The notes under the pieces were generated by a model. It searched no databases. It worked only from the letters and a program-made list of their open reading frames with translations, and was not told where the DNA came from. From Xylocopa sonorina (lineage: Eukaryota; Arthropoda; Insecta; Hymenoptera; Apidae), in the NCBI RefSeq assembly GCF_050948175.1, contig NW_027490392.1:62001-126000 (forward strand): a stretch of DNA of 64,000 nt, in the 5' to 3' direction. The position numbers were made by a program, and so were the translations under genes. This document shows positions 51,518 through 64,000 of this stretch, piece after piece (position 1 is the stretch's first letter; each line of letters starts with the position of its first letter).

Positions 51518-53956
51518 TTGAAGTGTAGACGAGGAATACATAACACTTCGCAAATCATATTATATCTTACCATGAAACATAGAAATGAGATGCGATATCG
51601 CGTTCTAAGAAGCAGCAGAAATCCATTGCTACGATACGTAGACATCTGCAGACCCTATTTCCTTGCAAGGAAGTGTCACATTTACATTCATTTGAAGTGT
51701 ATACGAGGAATACATGACACTTCGCAAATCATATTATATCTTACCATGAAACATAGGAATGAGATGCGATATCGCGTTCTAAGAAGCATTAGAACACTAC
51801 TGCTACGATAGGTAGACATTTGCAAACGCTATTTCCTAGCAAGGAAGTGTCGCATTTACATTCATTTGAATTGTAGACGAGGAATACATGACACTTCGCA
51901 AATCATATTATATCTTACCATGAAACATAGAAATGAGATGCGATATCGCGTTTTAAGAAGCATTAGAAATCTATTGCTACGATAGGTAGACATCTGCAAA
52001 AGCTATTTCCATACAAGGAAGTTTCGCATTTACATTCATTTGAAGTGTAGACGAGGAATACATAACACTTCGCAAATCATATTATATCTTACCATGAAAC
52101 ATAGAAATGAGATGCGATATCGCGTTTTAAGAAGCATTAGAAATCTATTGCTACAATACCTAGACATCTGCAGACGCTATTTCCTAGCATGGAAGTGTCT
52201 CATTTACATTCATTTGAAGTGTAGACGAGGAATGCATAACACTTCGCAATGAATATTACATCTTACCATGAAACATAGAAATGAGATGCGATATCGCGCT
52301 TTAAGAAGCATTAGAAATCTATTGCTGCGATACGTAGACATCTGCAAACGCTATTTCCTTGCAAGGAGGTGTCGCATTTACATTCATTTGAATCGTAGAC
52401 GAGGAATGCGTAACACTTCGCAATGAATATTACATCTTACCATGAAACATAGAAATGAGATGCGATATCGCGTTTTAAGAAGCATTAGAACTCTATTGCT
52501 TAGATACCTAGACATCTGCAGACGCTATTTCCTTGTAAGGAAGTGTCGCACTTACATTCATTTGAAGTGTTGACGAGGAATACATAACACTTCGCAAATC
52601 AAATTATATCTTACCCAGAAACATACAAATGAGATGCGATATAGCGTTTTAAGAAGCATTAGAAATCTATTGCTACTATACCTAGACATCTGCAGACGCT
52701 ATTTCCTAGCAAGGAAGTGTCTGATTTACATTCATTTGAAGTGTAGACGAGGAATACATGACACTTCGCAAATCATATTATATCTTACCATGAAATATAG
52801 AAATGAGATGCAATATCGCGTTTTAGGAAGCATTAGAACTCTATTGCTACAATAGATAGACGTTTGCAAACGCTATTTCCTTGCAAGGAAGTGTCGCATT
52901 TACATTCATTTGAAGTGTAGACGAGGCATACATGACACATTCGCAAATCATATTATATCTTACCATGAAACATAGAAATGAGATGCGATATCGCGTTTTA
53001 AGAATCATAAGAACTCTATTGCTACAATACGTAGACATCTGCAAACACTATTTCCTTGCAAGGAAGTGTCGCATTTACATTCATTTGAAGTGTAGACGAG
53101 GAATACATAACACTTCGCAAATCATATTATATCTTACCATGAAACATAGGAATGAGATGCGATATCGCGTTTTAAGAATTATAAGAACTCTATTGCTACG
53201 ATACGTAGACATCTGCAAACGCAATTTCCTTACAAGGAAGTGTCGCATTTACATTCATTTGAAGTGTAGACGAGGAATACATGACACTTCGCAAATCATA
53301 TTATATCTTACTATGAAACATAGAAATGAGATGCGATATCGCGTTTTAAGAAACATAAGAACTCTATTGCTACGATACGTAGACATCTGCAAACGCTAAC
53401 TCCTTGCAGGGAAGTGTCGCATTTACATTCATTTGAAGTGTAGACGAGGAATACATGACACATTCGCAAATCATATTATATCTTACCATGAAACATAGAA
53501 ATGAGATGCGATATCGCGTTTTAAGAAACATAAGAACTCTATTGCTACGATACGTAGACATCTGCAAACGCTAACTCCTTGCAGGGAAGTGTCGCATTTA
53601 CATTCATTTGAAGTGTAGACGAGGAATACATGACACATTCGCAAATCATATTATATCTTACCATGAAACATAGAAATGAGATGCGATATCGCGTTCTGAG
53701 AAGCAGCAGAAATCCATTGCTACGATACGTAGACATCTGCAGACGCTATTTCCTTGCAAGGAAGTGTCGCATTTACATTCATTTGAAGTGTAGACGAGGA
53801 ATACATATGACTTCGCTAATCATATTATATCTTACCATGACACATAGGAATGAGATGCGATATCGCGTTCTAAGAAGCATTAGAACACTACTGCTACGAT
53901 AGGTAGACATTTGCAAACGCTATTTCCTAGCAAGGAAGTGCCGCATTTACATTCAT
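51518..53956 (+). repeat. More diverged monomer patch with three +1 units
   Basis: Several units here carry multiple private changes: GGAATGCGTAAC, TTGCTTAGATACC, TCCTTGTAAGG, GCACTTAC, GTGTTGACGAGG, AATCAAATTA, TTACCCAGAAAC, CATACAAATG and GATATAGCG between about 52400 and 52650. A Q unit and +1 units at 52910, 53433 and 53608 follow. Units here resemble the left part of the window (15.1-15.5 and 18.6-19.3 kb) more than the flanking right-part HORs. Confidence 0.7.
53313..53662 (+). repeat. Single-monomer (175 bp) tandem duplication
   Basis: Two adjacent units share AAACATAAGAAC, GCTAACTCC and GCAGGGAAG at an interval of 175 bp (53396 and 53571). The interval equals the length of the +1 unit, so the extra base was copied with it. 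Confidence 0.78.
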
Positions 53957-56045
53957 TTGAATTGTAGACGAGGAATACATGACACTTCGCAAATCATATT
54001 ATATCTTACCATGAAACATAGAAATGAGATGCGATATCGCGTTTTAAGAAGCATCAGAAATCCATTGCTACGATACGTAGACATCTGCAAACGCTATTTC
54101 CTTGCAAGAAAGTGTCGCATTTACATTCAGATGATGTGTAGACGAGGAATACATAACACTTCGCAAATCATATTATATCTTACCATGAAACATAGAAATG
54201 AGATGCGATATCGCGTTTTAAGAAGCATCAGAAATCCATTGCTACGATACGTAGACATCTGCAAACGCTATTTCCTTGCAAGTAAGTGTCGCATTTACAT
54301 TCAGATGATGTGTAGACGAGGAATACATAACACTTCGCAAATCATATTATATCTTACCATGAAACATAGAAATGAGATGCGATATCGCGTTTTAAGATGC
54401 ATTAGAACACTATTGCTACGAAAGGTAGACATTTGCAAACGCTATTTCCTTGCAAGAAAGTGTCGCATTTACATTCATTTGAAGTGTAGACGAGGAATAC
54501 ATAACACTTCGCAAATCATATTATATCTTACCATGGAACATAGAAATGTGATGCGATATCGCGTCTTAAGAAGTATTAGAACTCTATTGCTACGATACCT
54601 AGACATCTGCAGACGCTATTTCCTTGCAAGGAAGTGTCGCATTTACATTCATTTGAAGTGTAGACGAGGAATACATGACACTTCGCAAATCACATTATAT
54701 CTTACCATCAAACATAGAAATGAGATGCGATATCGCGTTTTAAGAAGCAATAGAACTCTATTGCTACGATAGGTAGACATCTGCAGACGCTATTTCCTTG
54801 CAAGGAAGTGTCGCATTTACATTCATTTGAATCGTAGACGAGGAATACATGACACTTCGTGAATCATATTATACCTTACCATGAAACATAGAAATGAGAT
54901 GCGATATCACGTTTTAACAAGCATTGGAAATCTATTGCTACGATACATAGACATCTGCAAACGCTGTTTCCTTGCAAGGAAGTGTCGCATTTACATTCAT
55001 TTGAAGTGTAGACGAGGAATACATAACACTTCGTAAACCATATTATATCTTACCATGAAACATAGAAATGAGATGCGATATCGCGTTTTAAGAAGCATTA
55101 GAACTCTATTGCTACGATACCTAGACATCTGCAAACGCTAATTCCTTGCAAGGAAGTGTCGCATTTACATTCATTTGAAGTGTAGACGATGAATACATGA
55201 CACTTCGCAAATCATATTATATCTTACCATGAAACATAGAAATGAGATGCGATATCGCGTTTTAAGAAGCATTAGAACTCTATTGCTACAATAGATAGAC
55301 GTTTGCAAACGCTATTTCCTTGCAAGGAAGTGTCGCATTTACATTCATTTGAAGTGTAGACGAGGAATACATGACACATTCGCAAATCATATTATATCCT
55401 ACCATGAAACATAGAAATGAGATGCGATATCGCGTTTTAAGAAGCATTAGAACTCTATTGCTACGATAGGTAGACATCTGAAAACGCTATTTCCTTGCAA
55501 GGAAGTGTCGCATTTACATTCATTTGAATTGTAGACGAGGAATACATAACACTTCGCAAATCATATTATATCTTACCATGAAACATAGAAATGAGATGCG
55601 ATATCGCGTTTTAAGAAGCATCAGAAATCCATTGCTACGATACGTAGACATCTGCAAACGCTATTTCCTTGCAAGAAAGTGTCGCATTTACATTCAGATG
55701 ATGTGTAGACGAGGAATACATAACACTTCGCAAATCATATTATATCTTACCATGAAACATGGAAATGAGATGCGATATCACGTTTTAAGAAGCATTGGAA
55801 ATCTATTGCTACGATACATAGACATCTGCAAACGCTGTTTCCTTGCAAGGAAGTGTCGCATTTACATTCATTTGAAGTGTAGACGAGGAATACATAACAC
55901 TTCGCAAATCATATTATACCTTACCATGAAATATAGAAATGAGATGCGATATCGCGTTTTAAGAATCATAAGAACTCTATTGCTACGATACGTAGTCATC
56001 TGCAAACGCTATTTGCTTGCAAGGAAGTGTCGCATTTACATTCAT
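53957..56045 (+). repeat. O-P-P-B units, H-like, Q and +1, O-P-I
   Basis: 53957-54660 matches 30814-31517 at +23143 (133 monomers plus one), with private AGATGCATTAG at 54396. Then follow a GCAATAGAAC unit, an H-like unit without its GACGTG start (54827), a J-like unit (55001), Q with palindrome at 55300, a +1 unit 55349-55523, O 55524, P 55698 and I 55872, which lead into B at 56046. Confidence 0.72.
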
Positions 56046-57611
56046 TTGAAGTGTAGACGAGGAATACATAACACTTCGCAAATCATATTATATCTTACCA
56101 TGGAACATAGAAATGTGATGCGATATCGCGTCTTAAGAAGTATTAGAACTCTATTGCTACGATACCTAGACATCTGCAGACGCTATTTCCTAGCAAGGAA
56201 GTGTCGCATTTACATTCATTTGAAGTGTAGACGAGGAATACATAACACATCGCAAATCATATTACATCTTACCATGAAACATAGAAATGAGATGCGATAT
56301 CGCGTTTTAAGAAGCATTAGAACTCTATTGCTACGATACCTAGACATCTGCAGACGCTATTTCCTTGCAAGGAAGTGTCGGATTTACATTCATTTGAATC
56401 GTAGACGAGGAATGCATAACACATCGCAATGAATATTACATCTTACCATGAAACATACATATGAGATGCAATATCTCGTTTTAAGAAGCATTTGAACTCT
56501 ATTGCTTCGATACGTAGACATCTGCAAACGCTAATTCCTTGCAAGGAAGTGTCGCATTTATATTCATTTGAAGCGTGGACGAGGAATACATGACACTTCG
56601 CAAATCATATTATACCTTAGCATGAAACATAGAAATGAGATGCGATATCGCGTTTTAAGAAGCATCAGAAATCCATTGCTACGATACGTAGACATCTGCA
56701 AACGCTATTTCCTTGCAAGGAAGTGTCGCATTTACATTCATTTGAAGTGTAGACGAGGAATACATAACACTTCGCAAATCATATTATACATTACCATGAA
56801 ACATAGAAATGAGGTGCGATATCGCGTTTTAAGAATCATAAGAACTCTATTGCTACGATACGTAGTCATCTGCAAACGCTATTTGCTTGCAAGGAAGTGT
56901 CGCATTTACATTCATTTGAAGTGTAGACGAGGAATACACAACACTTCGTAAATCATATTATATCTTACCATGAAACATAGAAATGAGATGCGATATCGCG
57001 TTTTAAGAAGCATTAGAACTCTATTGCTACGATACCTAGACATCTGCAAACGCTAATTCCTTGCAAGGAAGTGTCGCATTTACATTCATTTGAAGTGCAG
57101 ACGAGGAACACATGACACTTCGCAAATCATATTATATCTTACCATGAAACATAGAAATGAGATGCGATATCGCGTTCTAAGAAGCAGCAGAAATCCATTG
57201 CTACGATACGTAGACATCTGCAGACGCTATTTCCTTGCAAGGAAGTGTCGCATTTACATTCATTTGAAGTGTAGACGAGGAATACATAAGACTTCGCCAA
57301 TCATATTATATCTTACCATGAAACATAGGAATGAGATGCGATATCGCGTTCTAAGAAGCATTAGAACACTACTGCTACGATAGGTAGACATTTGCAAACG
57401 CTATTTCCTAGCAAGGAAGTGTCGCATTTAGATTCATTAGAAGTGTAGACGAGGAATACATGACATTTCGCAAATCATATTATATCTTACCATGAAACAT
57501 AGAAATGAGATGCGATATCGCGTTTTAAGAAGCATTAGAACACTATTGCTACGATAGGTAGACATTTGCAAACGCTATTTCCTTGCAAGGAAGTGTCGCA
57601 TTTACATTCAT
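56046..57611 (+). repeat. Core HOR copy lacking F, G and H (1566 bp, nine monomers)
   Basis: B 56046, C 56220, D 56394, E 56568, then I 56742 (with TACATTACC), J 56916, K 57090, L 57264, M 57438. E passes straight into I, so three monomers are absent relative to the 31336 copy. The CATTACC mark in I and TATTCATTTG before E place it with the 25246/31336/38643 subfamily. K here has GAAGTGCAGACGAGGAACAC, which recurs 870 bp later at 57958. Confidence 0.78.
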
Positions 57612-59351
57612 TTGAAGTGTAGACGAGGAATACATAACACTTCGCAAATCATATTATACCTTACCACGAAACATAGAAATGAAATGCGATATCGCGTTTT
57701 AAGAATCATAAGAACTCTATTGCTACGATACGTAGACATCTGCAAACGCTATTTGCTTGCAAGGAAGTGTCGCATTTACATTCATTTGAAGTGTAGACGA
57801 GGAATACACAACACTTCGTAAACCATATTATATCTTACCATGAAACATAGAAATGAGATGCGATATCGCGTTTTAAGAAGCATTAGAACTCTATTGCTAC
57901 GATACCTAGACATCTGCAAACGCTAATTCCTTGCAAGGAAGTGTCGCATTTACATTCATTTGAAGTGCAGACGAGGAACACATGACACTTCGCAAATCAT
58001 ATTATATCTTACCATGAAACATAGAAATGAGATGCGATATCGCGTTCTAAGAAGCAGCAGAAATCCATTGCTACGATACGTAGACATCTGCAGACGCTAG
58101 TTCCTTGCAAGGAAGTGTCGCATTTACATTCATTTGAAGTGTAGACGAGGAATACATAAGACTTCGCTAATCATATTATATCTTACCATGATACATAGGA
58201 ATGAGATGCGATATCGCGTTCTAAGAAGCATTAGAACACTACTGCTACGATAGGTAGACATTTGCAAACGCTATTTCCTAGCAAGGAAGTGTCGCATTTA
58301 CATTCATTTGAATTGTAGACGAGGAATACATGACACTTCGCAAATCATATTATATCTTACCATGAAACATAGAAATGAGATGCGATATCGCGTTTTAAGA
58401 AGCATCAGAAATCCATTGCTACGATACGTAGACATCTGCAAACGCTATTTCCTTGCAAGAAAGTGTCGCATTTACATTCAGATGATGTGTAGACGAGGAA
58501 TACATAACACTTCGCAAATCATATTATATCTTACCATGAAACATGGAAATGAGATGCGATATCACGTTTTAAGAAGCATTGGAAATCTATTGCTACGATA
58601 CATAGACATCTGCAAACGCTGTTTCCTTGCAAGGAAGTGTCGCATTTACATTCATTTGAAGTGTAGACGAGGAATACATAACACTTCGCAAATCATATTA
58701 TACCTTACCATGAAACATAGAAATGAGATGCGATATCGCGTTTTAAGAATCATAAGAACTCTATTGCTACGATACGTAGTCATCTGCAAACGCTATTTGC
58801 TTGCAAGGAAGTGTCGCATTTACATTCATTTGAAGTGTAGACGAGGAATACACAACACTTCGTAAACCATATTATATCTTACCATGAAACATAGAAATGA
58901 GATGCGATATAGCGTTTTAAGAAGCATTAGAACTCTATTGCTACGATACCTAGACATCTGCAAACGCTAATTCCTTGCAAGGAAGTGTCGCATTTACATT
59001 CATTTGAAGTGTAGACGATGAATACATGACACTTCGCAAATCATATTATATCTTACCATGAAACATAGAAATGAGAAGCGATATCGCGTTCTAAGAAGCA
59101 GCAGAAATCCATTGCTACGATACGTAGACATCTGCAGACGCTATTTCCTTGCAAGGAAGTGTCGCATTTACATTCATTTGAAGTGTAGACGAGGAATACA
59201 TAAGACTTCGCTAATCATATTATATCTTACCATGACACATAGGAATGAGATGCGATATCGCGTTCTAAGAAGCATTAGAACACTACTGCTACGATAGGTA
59301 GACATTTGCAAACGCTATTTCCTAGCAAGGAAGTGTCGCATTTACATTCAT
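57612..59351 (+). repeat. Extension block N to L', third copy
   Basis: Same ten-unit order as 27159 and 40731. It shares CCACGAAACATAG in N with the 27159 copy only, which makes those two closest. Private marks are GAAGTGCAGACG (57964), CATGATACATAGG (58188), GATATAGCG (58910) and GAGAAGCG (59075). K at 57960 repeats the K at 57090, 870 bp apart. Confidence 0.76.
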
Positions 59352-61300
59352 TTGAATTGTAGACGATTAATACATGACACTTCGCAAATCATATTATATC
59401 TTACCATGAAACATAGAAATGAGATGCGATATCGCGTTTTAAGAAGCATCAGAAATCCATTGCTACGATACGTAGACATCTGCAAACGCTATTTCCTTGC
59501 AAGAAAGTGTCGCATTTACATTCAGATGATGTGTAGACGAGGAATACATAACACTTCGCAAATCATATTATATCTTACCATGAAACATAGAAATGACATG
59601 CGATATCGCGTTTTAAGGAGCATCAGAAATCCATTGCTACGATACGTAGACATCTGCAAACGCTATTTCCTTGCAAGAAAGTGTCGCATTTACATTCAGA
59701 TGATGTGTAGACGAGGAATACATAACACATCGCAAGTCATATTACATCTTACCATGAAACATAGAAATGAGATGCGATATCGCGTTTTAAGAAGCATTAG
59801 AACTCTATTGCTACGATACCTAGACATCTGCAGACGCTATTTCCTTGCAAGGAAGTGTCGCATTTACATTCATTTGAATCGTAGACGAGGAATGCATAAC
59901 ACATCGCAATGAATATTACATCTTACCATGAAACATACATATGAGATGCAATATCTCGTTTTAAGAAGCATTTGAACTCTATTGCTTCGATACGTAGACA
60001 TCTGCAAACGCTAATTCCTTGCAAGGAAGTGTCGCATTTACATTCATTTGAAGCGTGGACGAGGAATACATGACACTTCGCAAATCATATTATACCTTAC
60101 CATGAAACATAGAAATGAGATGCGATATCGCGTTTTAAGAAGCATCAGAAATCCATTGCTACGATACGTAGACATCTGCAAACGCTATTTCCTTGCATGG
60201 AAGTGTCGCATTTACATTCATTTGAAGTGTAGGCGACGGATATATAACACTTCGCAAATTATATTATACCTTACCATGAAACATAGAAATGAGATGCGAT
60301 ATCGCGTTTTAGGAATCATAAGAACTCTATTGCTACGATGCGTAGACATCTGCAAACGCTATTTCCTTGCAAGGAAGTGTCGCATTTACATTCATTTGAA
60401 GTGTAGATGAGGAATACATGACACTTCGCAAATTATATTATATCTTACCATGAAACATAGGAATGAGATGCGATATCGCGTTCTAAGAAGCATTAGAACA
60501 CTACTGCTACGATAGGTAGACATTTGCAAACGCTATTTCCTAGCAAGGAAGTGTCGCATTTACATTCATTAGAAGTGTAGACGAGGAATACATGACACTT
60601 CGCAAATCATATTATATCTTACCATGAAACATAGAAATGAGATGCGATATCGCGTTTTGAGAAGCATTAGAACACTATTGCTACGATAGGTAGACATTTG
60701 CAAACGCTATTTCCTTGCAACGAAGTGTCGCATTTACATTCATTTGAAGTGTAGACGAGGAATACATAACACTTCGCAAATCATATTATATCTTACCATG
60801 AAACATAGAAATGACATGCGATATCGCGTTTTAAGAAGCATCAGAAATCCATTGCTACGATACGTAGACATCTGCAAACGCTATTTCCTTGCAAGAAAGT
60901 GTCGCATTTACATTCAGATGATGTGTAGACGAGGAATACATAACACTTCGCAAATCATATTATATCTTACCATGAAACATAGAAATGAGATGCGATATCG
61001 CGTTTTAAGAAGCATTTGAACTCTATTGCTACGATACGTAGACATCTGCAAACGCTATTTCCTTGCAAGGAAGTGTCGCATTTACATTCATTAGAAGTGT
61101 AGACGAGGAATACATGACACTTCGCAAATCATATTATATCTTACCATGAAACATGGAAATGAGATGCGATATCGCGTTTTAAGAAGCATTAGAACACTAT
61201 TGCTACGATAGGTAGACATTTGCAAACGCTATTTCCTTGCAAGGAAGTGTCGCATTTACATTCATTTGAAGTGTAGACGAGGAATACATAACACTTCGCA
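57995..61300 (+). repeat. 3306 bp (19-monomer) tandem duplication, copy 1
   Basis: From about 57995, before CATATTATATC of a K unit, to about 61300. Contains K, L', O 58308, P, I, J, K'' 59004, L' 59178, O 59352, P units, a P/C fusion 59700, D 59874, E 60048, F 60222, a G'/L fusion 60396, M' 60570 and AATGACATGCG units. The left limit is placed where GTGCAGACGAGGAACAC (57964) no longer matches the second copy. Confidence 0.83.
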
Positions 61301-64000
61301 AATCATATTATATCTTACCATGAAACATAGAAATGAGATGCGATATCGCGTTCTAAGAAGCAGCAGAAATCCATTGCTACGATACGTAGACATCTGCAGA
61401 CGCTAGTTCCTTGCAAGGAAGTGTCGCATTTACATTCATTTGAAGTGTAGACGAGGAATACATAAGACTTCGCTAATCATATTATATCTTACCATGATAC
61501 ATAGGAATGAGATGCGATATCGCGTTCTAAGAAGCATTAGAACACTACTGCTACGATAGGTAGACATTTGCAAACGCTATTTCCTAGCAAGGAAGTGTCG
61601 CATTTACATTCATTTGAATTGTAGACGAGGAATACATGACACTTCGCAAATCATATTATATCTTACCATGAAACATAGAAATGAGATGCGATATCGCGTT
61701 TTAAGAAGCATCAGAAATCCATTGCTACGATACGTAGACATCTGCAAACGCTATTTCCTTGCAAGAAAGTGTCGCATTTACATTCAGATGATGTGTAGAC
61801 GAGGAATACATAACACTTCGCAAATCATATTATATCTTACCATGAAACATGGAAATGAGATGCGATATCACGTTTTAAGAAGCATTGGAAATCTATTGCT
61901 ACGATACATAGACATCTGCAAACGCTGTTTCCTTGCAAGGAAGTGTCGCATTTACATTCATTTGAAGTGTAGACGAGGAATACATAACACTTCGCAAATC
62001 ATATTATACCTTACCATGAAACATAGAAATGAGATGCGATATCGCGTTTTAAGAATCATAAGAACTCTATTGCTACGATACGTAGTCATCTGCAAACGCT
62101 ATTTGCTTGCAAGGAAGTGTCGCATTTACATTCATTTGAAGTGTAGACGAGGAATACACAACACTTCGTAAACCATATTATATCTTACCATGAAACATAG
62201 AAATGAGATGCGATATAGCGTTTTAAGAAGCATTAGAACTCTATTGCTACGATACCTAGACATCTGCAAACGCTAATTCCTTGCAAGGAAGTGTCGCATT
62301 TACATTCATTTGAAGTGTAGACGATGAATACATGACACTTCGCAAATCATATTATATCTTACCATGAAACATAGAAATGAGATGCGATATCGCGTTCTAA
62401 GAAGCAGCAGAAATCCATTGCTACGATACGTAGACATCTGCAGACGCTATTTCCTTGCAAGGAAGTGTCGCATTTACATTCATTTGAAGTGTAGACGAGG
62501 AATACATAAGACTTCGCTAATCATATTATATCTTACCATGACACATAGGAATGAGATGCGATATCGCGTTCTAAGAAGCATTAGAACACTACTGCTACGA
62601 TAGGTAGACATTTGCAAACGCTATTTCCTAGCAAGGAAGTGTCGCATTTACATTCATTTGAATTGTAGACGAATAATACATGACACTTCGCAAATCATAT
62701 TATATCTTACCATGAAACATAGAAGTGAGATGCGATATCGCGTTTTAAGAAGCATCAGAAATCCATTGCTACGATACGTAGACATCTGCAAACGCTATTT
62801 CCTTGCAAGAAAGTGTCGCATTTACATTCAGATGATGTGTAGACGAGGAATACATAACACTTCGCAAATCATATTATATCTTACCATGAAACATAGAAAT
62901 GACATGCGATATCGCGTTTTAAGGAGCATCAGAAATCCATTGCTACGATACGTAGACATCTGCAAACGCTATTTCCTTGCAAGAAAGTGTCGCATTTACA
63001 TTCAGATGATGTGTAGACGAGGAATACATAACACATCGCAAATCATATTACATCTTACCATGAAACATAGAAATGAGATGCGATATCGCGTTTTAAGAAG
63101 CATTAGAACTCTATTGCTACGATACCTAGACATCTGCAGACGCTATTTCCTTGCAAGGAAGTGTCGCATTTACATTCATTTGAATCGTAGACGAGGAATG
63201 CATAACACATCGGAATGAATATTACATCTTACCATGAAACATACATATGAGATGCAATATCTCGTTTTAAGAAGCATTTGAACTCTATTGCTTCGATACG
63301 TAGACATCTGCAAACGCTAATTCCTTGCAAGGAAGTGTCGCATTTACATTCATTTGAAGCGTGGACGAGGAATACATGACACTTCGCAAATCATATTATA
63401 CCTTACCATGAAACATAGAAATGAGATGCGATATCGCGTTTTAAGAAGCATCAGAAATCCATTGCTACGATACGTAGACATCTGCAAACGCTATTTCCTT
63501 GCATGGAAGTGTCGCATTTACATTCATTTGAAGTGTAGGCGACGGATATATAACACTTCGCAAATTATATTATACCTTACCATGAAACATAGAAATGAGA
63601 TGCGATATCGCGTTTTAGGAATCATAAGAACTCTATTGCTACGATGCGTAGACATCTGCAAACGCTATTTCCTTGCAAGGAAGTGTCGCATTTACATTCA
63701 TTTGAAGTGTAGATGAGGAATACATGACACTTCGCAAATTATATTATATCTTACCATGAAACATAGGAATGAGATGCGATATCGCGTTCTAAGAAGCATT
63801 AGAACACTACTGCTACGATAGGTAGACATTTGCAAACGCTATTTCCTAGCAAGGAAGTGTCGCATTTACATTCATTAGAAGTGTAGACGAGGAATACATG
63901 ACACTTCGCAAATCATATTATATCTTACCATGAAACATAGAAATGAGATGCGATATCGCGTTTTGAGAAGCATTAGAACACTATTGCTACGATAGGTAGA
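61301..64000 (+). repeat. 3306 bp tandem duplication, copy 2 (cut by window end)
   Basis: Follows copy 1 at exactly +3306 to the end of the window. Shared private marks are CATGATACATAGG (61495), GATATAGCG (62216), the P/C fusion (63006), the G'/L fusion (63702) and GTTTTGAGAAGC (63960). I saw about six differences: GAGAAGCG/GAGATGCG, GATTAAT/GAATAAT, AGAAATG/AGAAGTG, GCAAGTC/GCAAATC and TCGCAATG/TCGGAATG. The copy probably continues past the window. Confidence 0.83.

Larger units (their letters stand above)
1..64000. repeat. Satellite DNA array, 174 bp monomer, about 368 head-to-tail copies
   Basis: The entire window consists of tandem copies of one 174 bp unit, all in the same orientation, with no unique sequence between them. 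TTGAAG-type anchors at 8, 356, 704, 1574, 2271 and onward to 63354 are separated by multiples of 174, apart from 13 single-base insertions and three single-base deletions, which account for the total drift of +10. A near-consensus unit has 31 G and 33 C (36.8% GC) and eight CpGs. Arrays of nucleosome-length monomers organised into higher-order repeats are typical of eukaryotic centromeres and pericentromeres. That location is inference, since nothing here shows CENH3 binding or chromosomal position. The monomer is not one I recognise. No gene, tRNA, rRNA, transposon, origin or terminator is supported anywhere in the array. Confidence 0.98.

Noticed and set aside
52847..53044. Minus-strand open frames of 63-85 codons
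   Set aside because: Nearly all cover the +1 monomers, where the inserted base shifts the frame and hides stops; those near 35.7 and 43.7 kb come from one-base losses.
1..64000. CRISPR array
   Set aside because: There is no alternation of short constant repeats and unique spacers; the whole 174 bp unit is repeated.
1..64000. Human alpha satellite (171 bp) or Arabidopsis-type 178 bp satellite
   Set aside because: Unit length is close but the sequence does not match what I know of either; short resemblances such as TTTCCTTG and CCATGAAA are too small and wrongly spaced.
1..64000. Inverted monomers or array orientation switch
   Set aside because: All monomer anchors read in the same direction from 8 to the end; I saw no reversed unit.

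Overview
The whole 64 kb window is one uninterrupted, head-to-tail satellite DNA array. I see no protein gene, RNA gene, transposon, CRISPR array, operon or unique sequence. The unit is 174 bp (about 37% GC), and every copy runs in the same direction. Anchoring on the TTGAAG at the start of each unit, position 8 to position 63354 holds 364 units. All but 16 are 174 bp: 13 carry one extra base and three lack one, giving the observed net shift of +10. A nucleosome-sized unit, kilobase-scale higher-order repeats (HORs) and total absence of genes suggest eukaryotic centromeric or pericentromeric heterochromatin. I do not recognise the family and cannot name the species.

Layout. The monomers fall into recurring variant types, called B to Q here. 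The right part (about 24-64 kb) is dominated by a 12-monomer order B-C-D-E-F-G-H-I-J-K-L-M (2088 bp). It is complete at 31336, 36555 and 44558, nearly complete at 38643, and shortened or broken at 25246, 43167, 48908 and 56046. Extra blocks N, O, P, K'' and L' lie between these copies. The left part (1-24 kb) is an irregular mosaic with different recent amplifications: 2 x 2088 bp at 10.65-14.58 kb, a 1741 bp repeat at 16.35-18.64 kb, a 348 bp dimer in three copies, and shared 5-monomer blocks. A more diverged patch at about 51.5-53.6 kb looks older than its surroundings. The window ends inside a tandem 3306 bp (19-monomer) duplication.

How it works together. The pattern is that expected of unequal exchange and block amplification. 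Block offsets are whole multiples of 174 bp, private substitutions are shared between copies, and hybrid monomers sit at junctions (for example at 35.6 kb and 26.09 kb). Each unit carries short perfect dyads, a 14 bp palindrome and a 10 bp palindrome. One recurrent type (D) has lost the 10 bp one. The long plus-strand open frames, up to 302 codons, follow from a unit of exactly 58 codons and are not treated as genes. All identities and boundaries here were read by eye, so block edges are good to some tens of bases.
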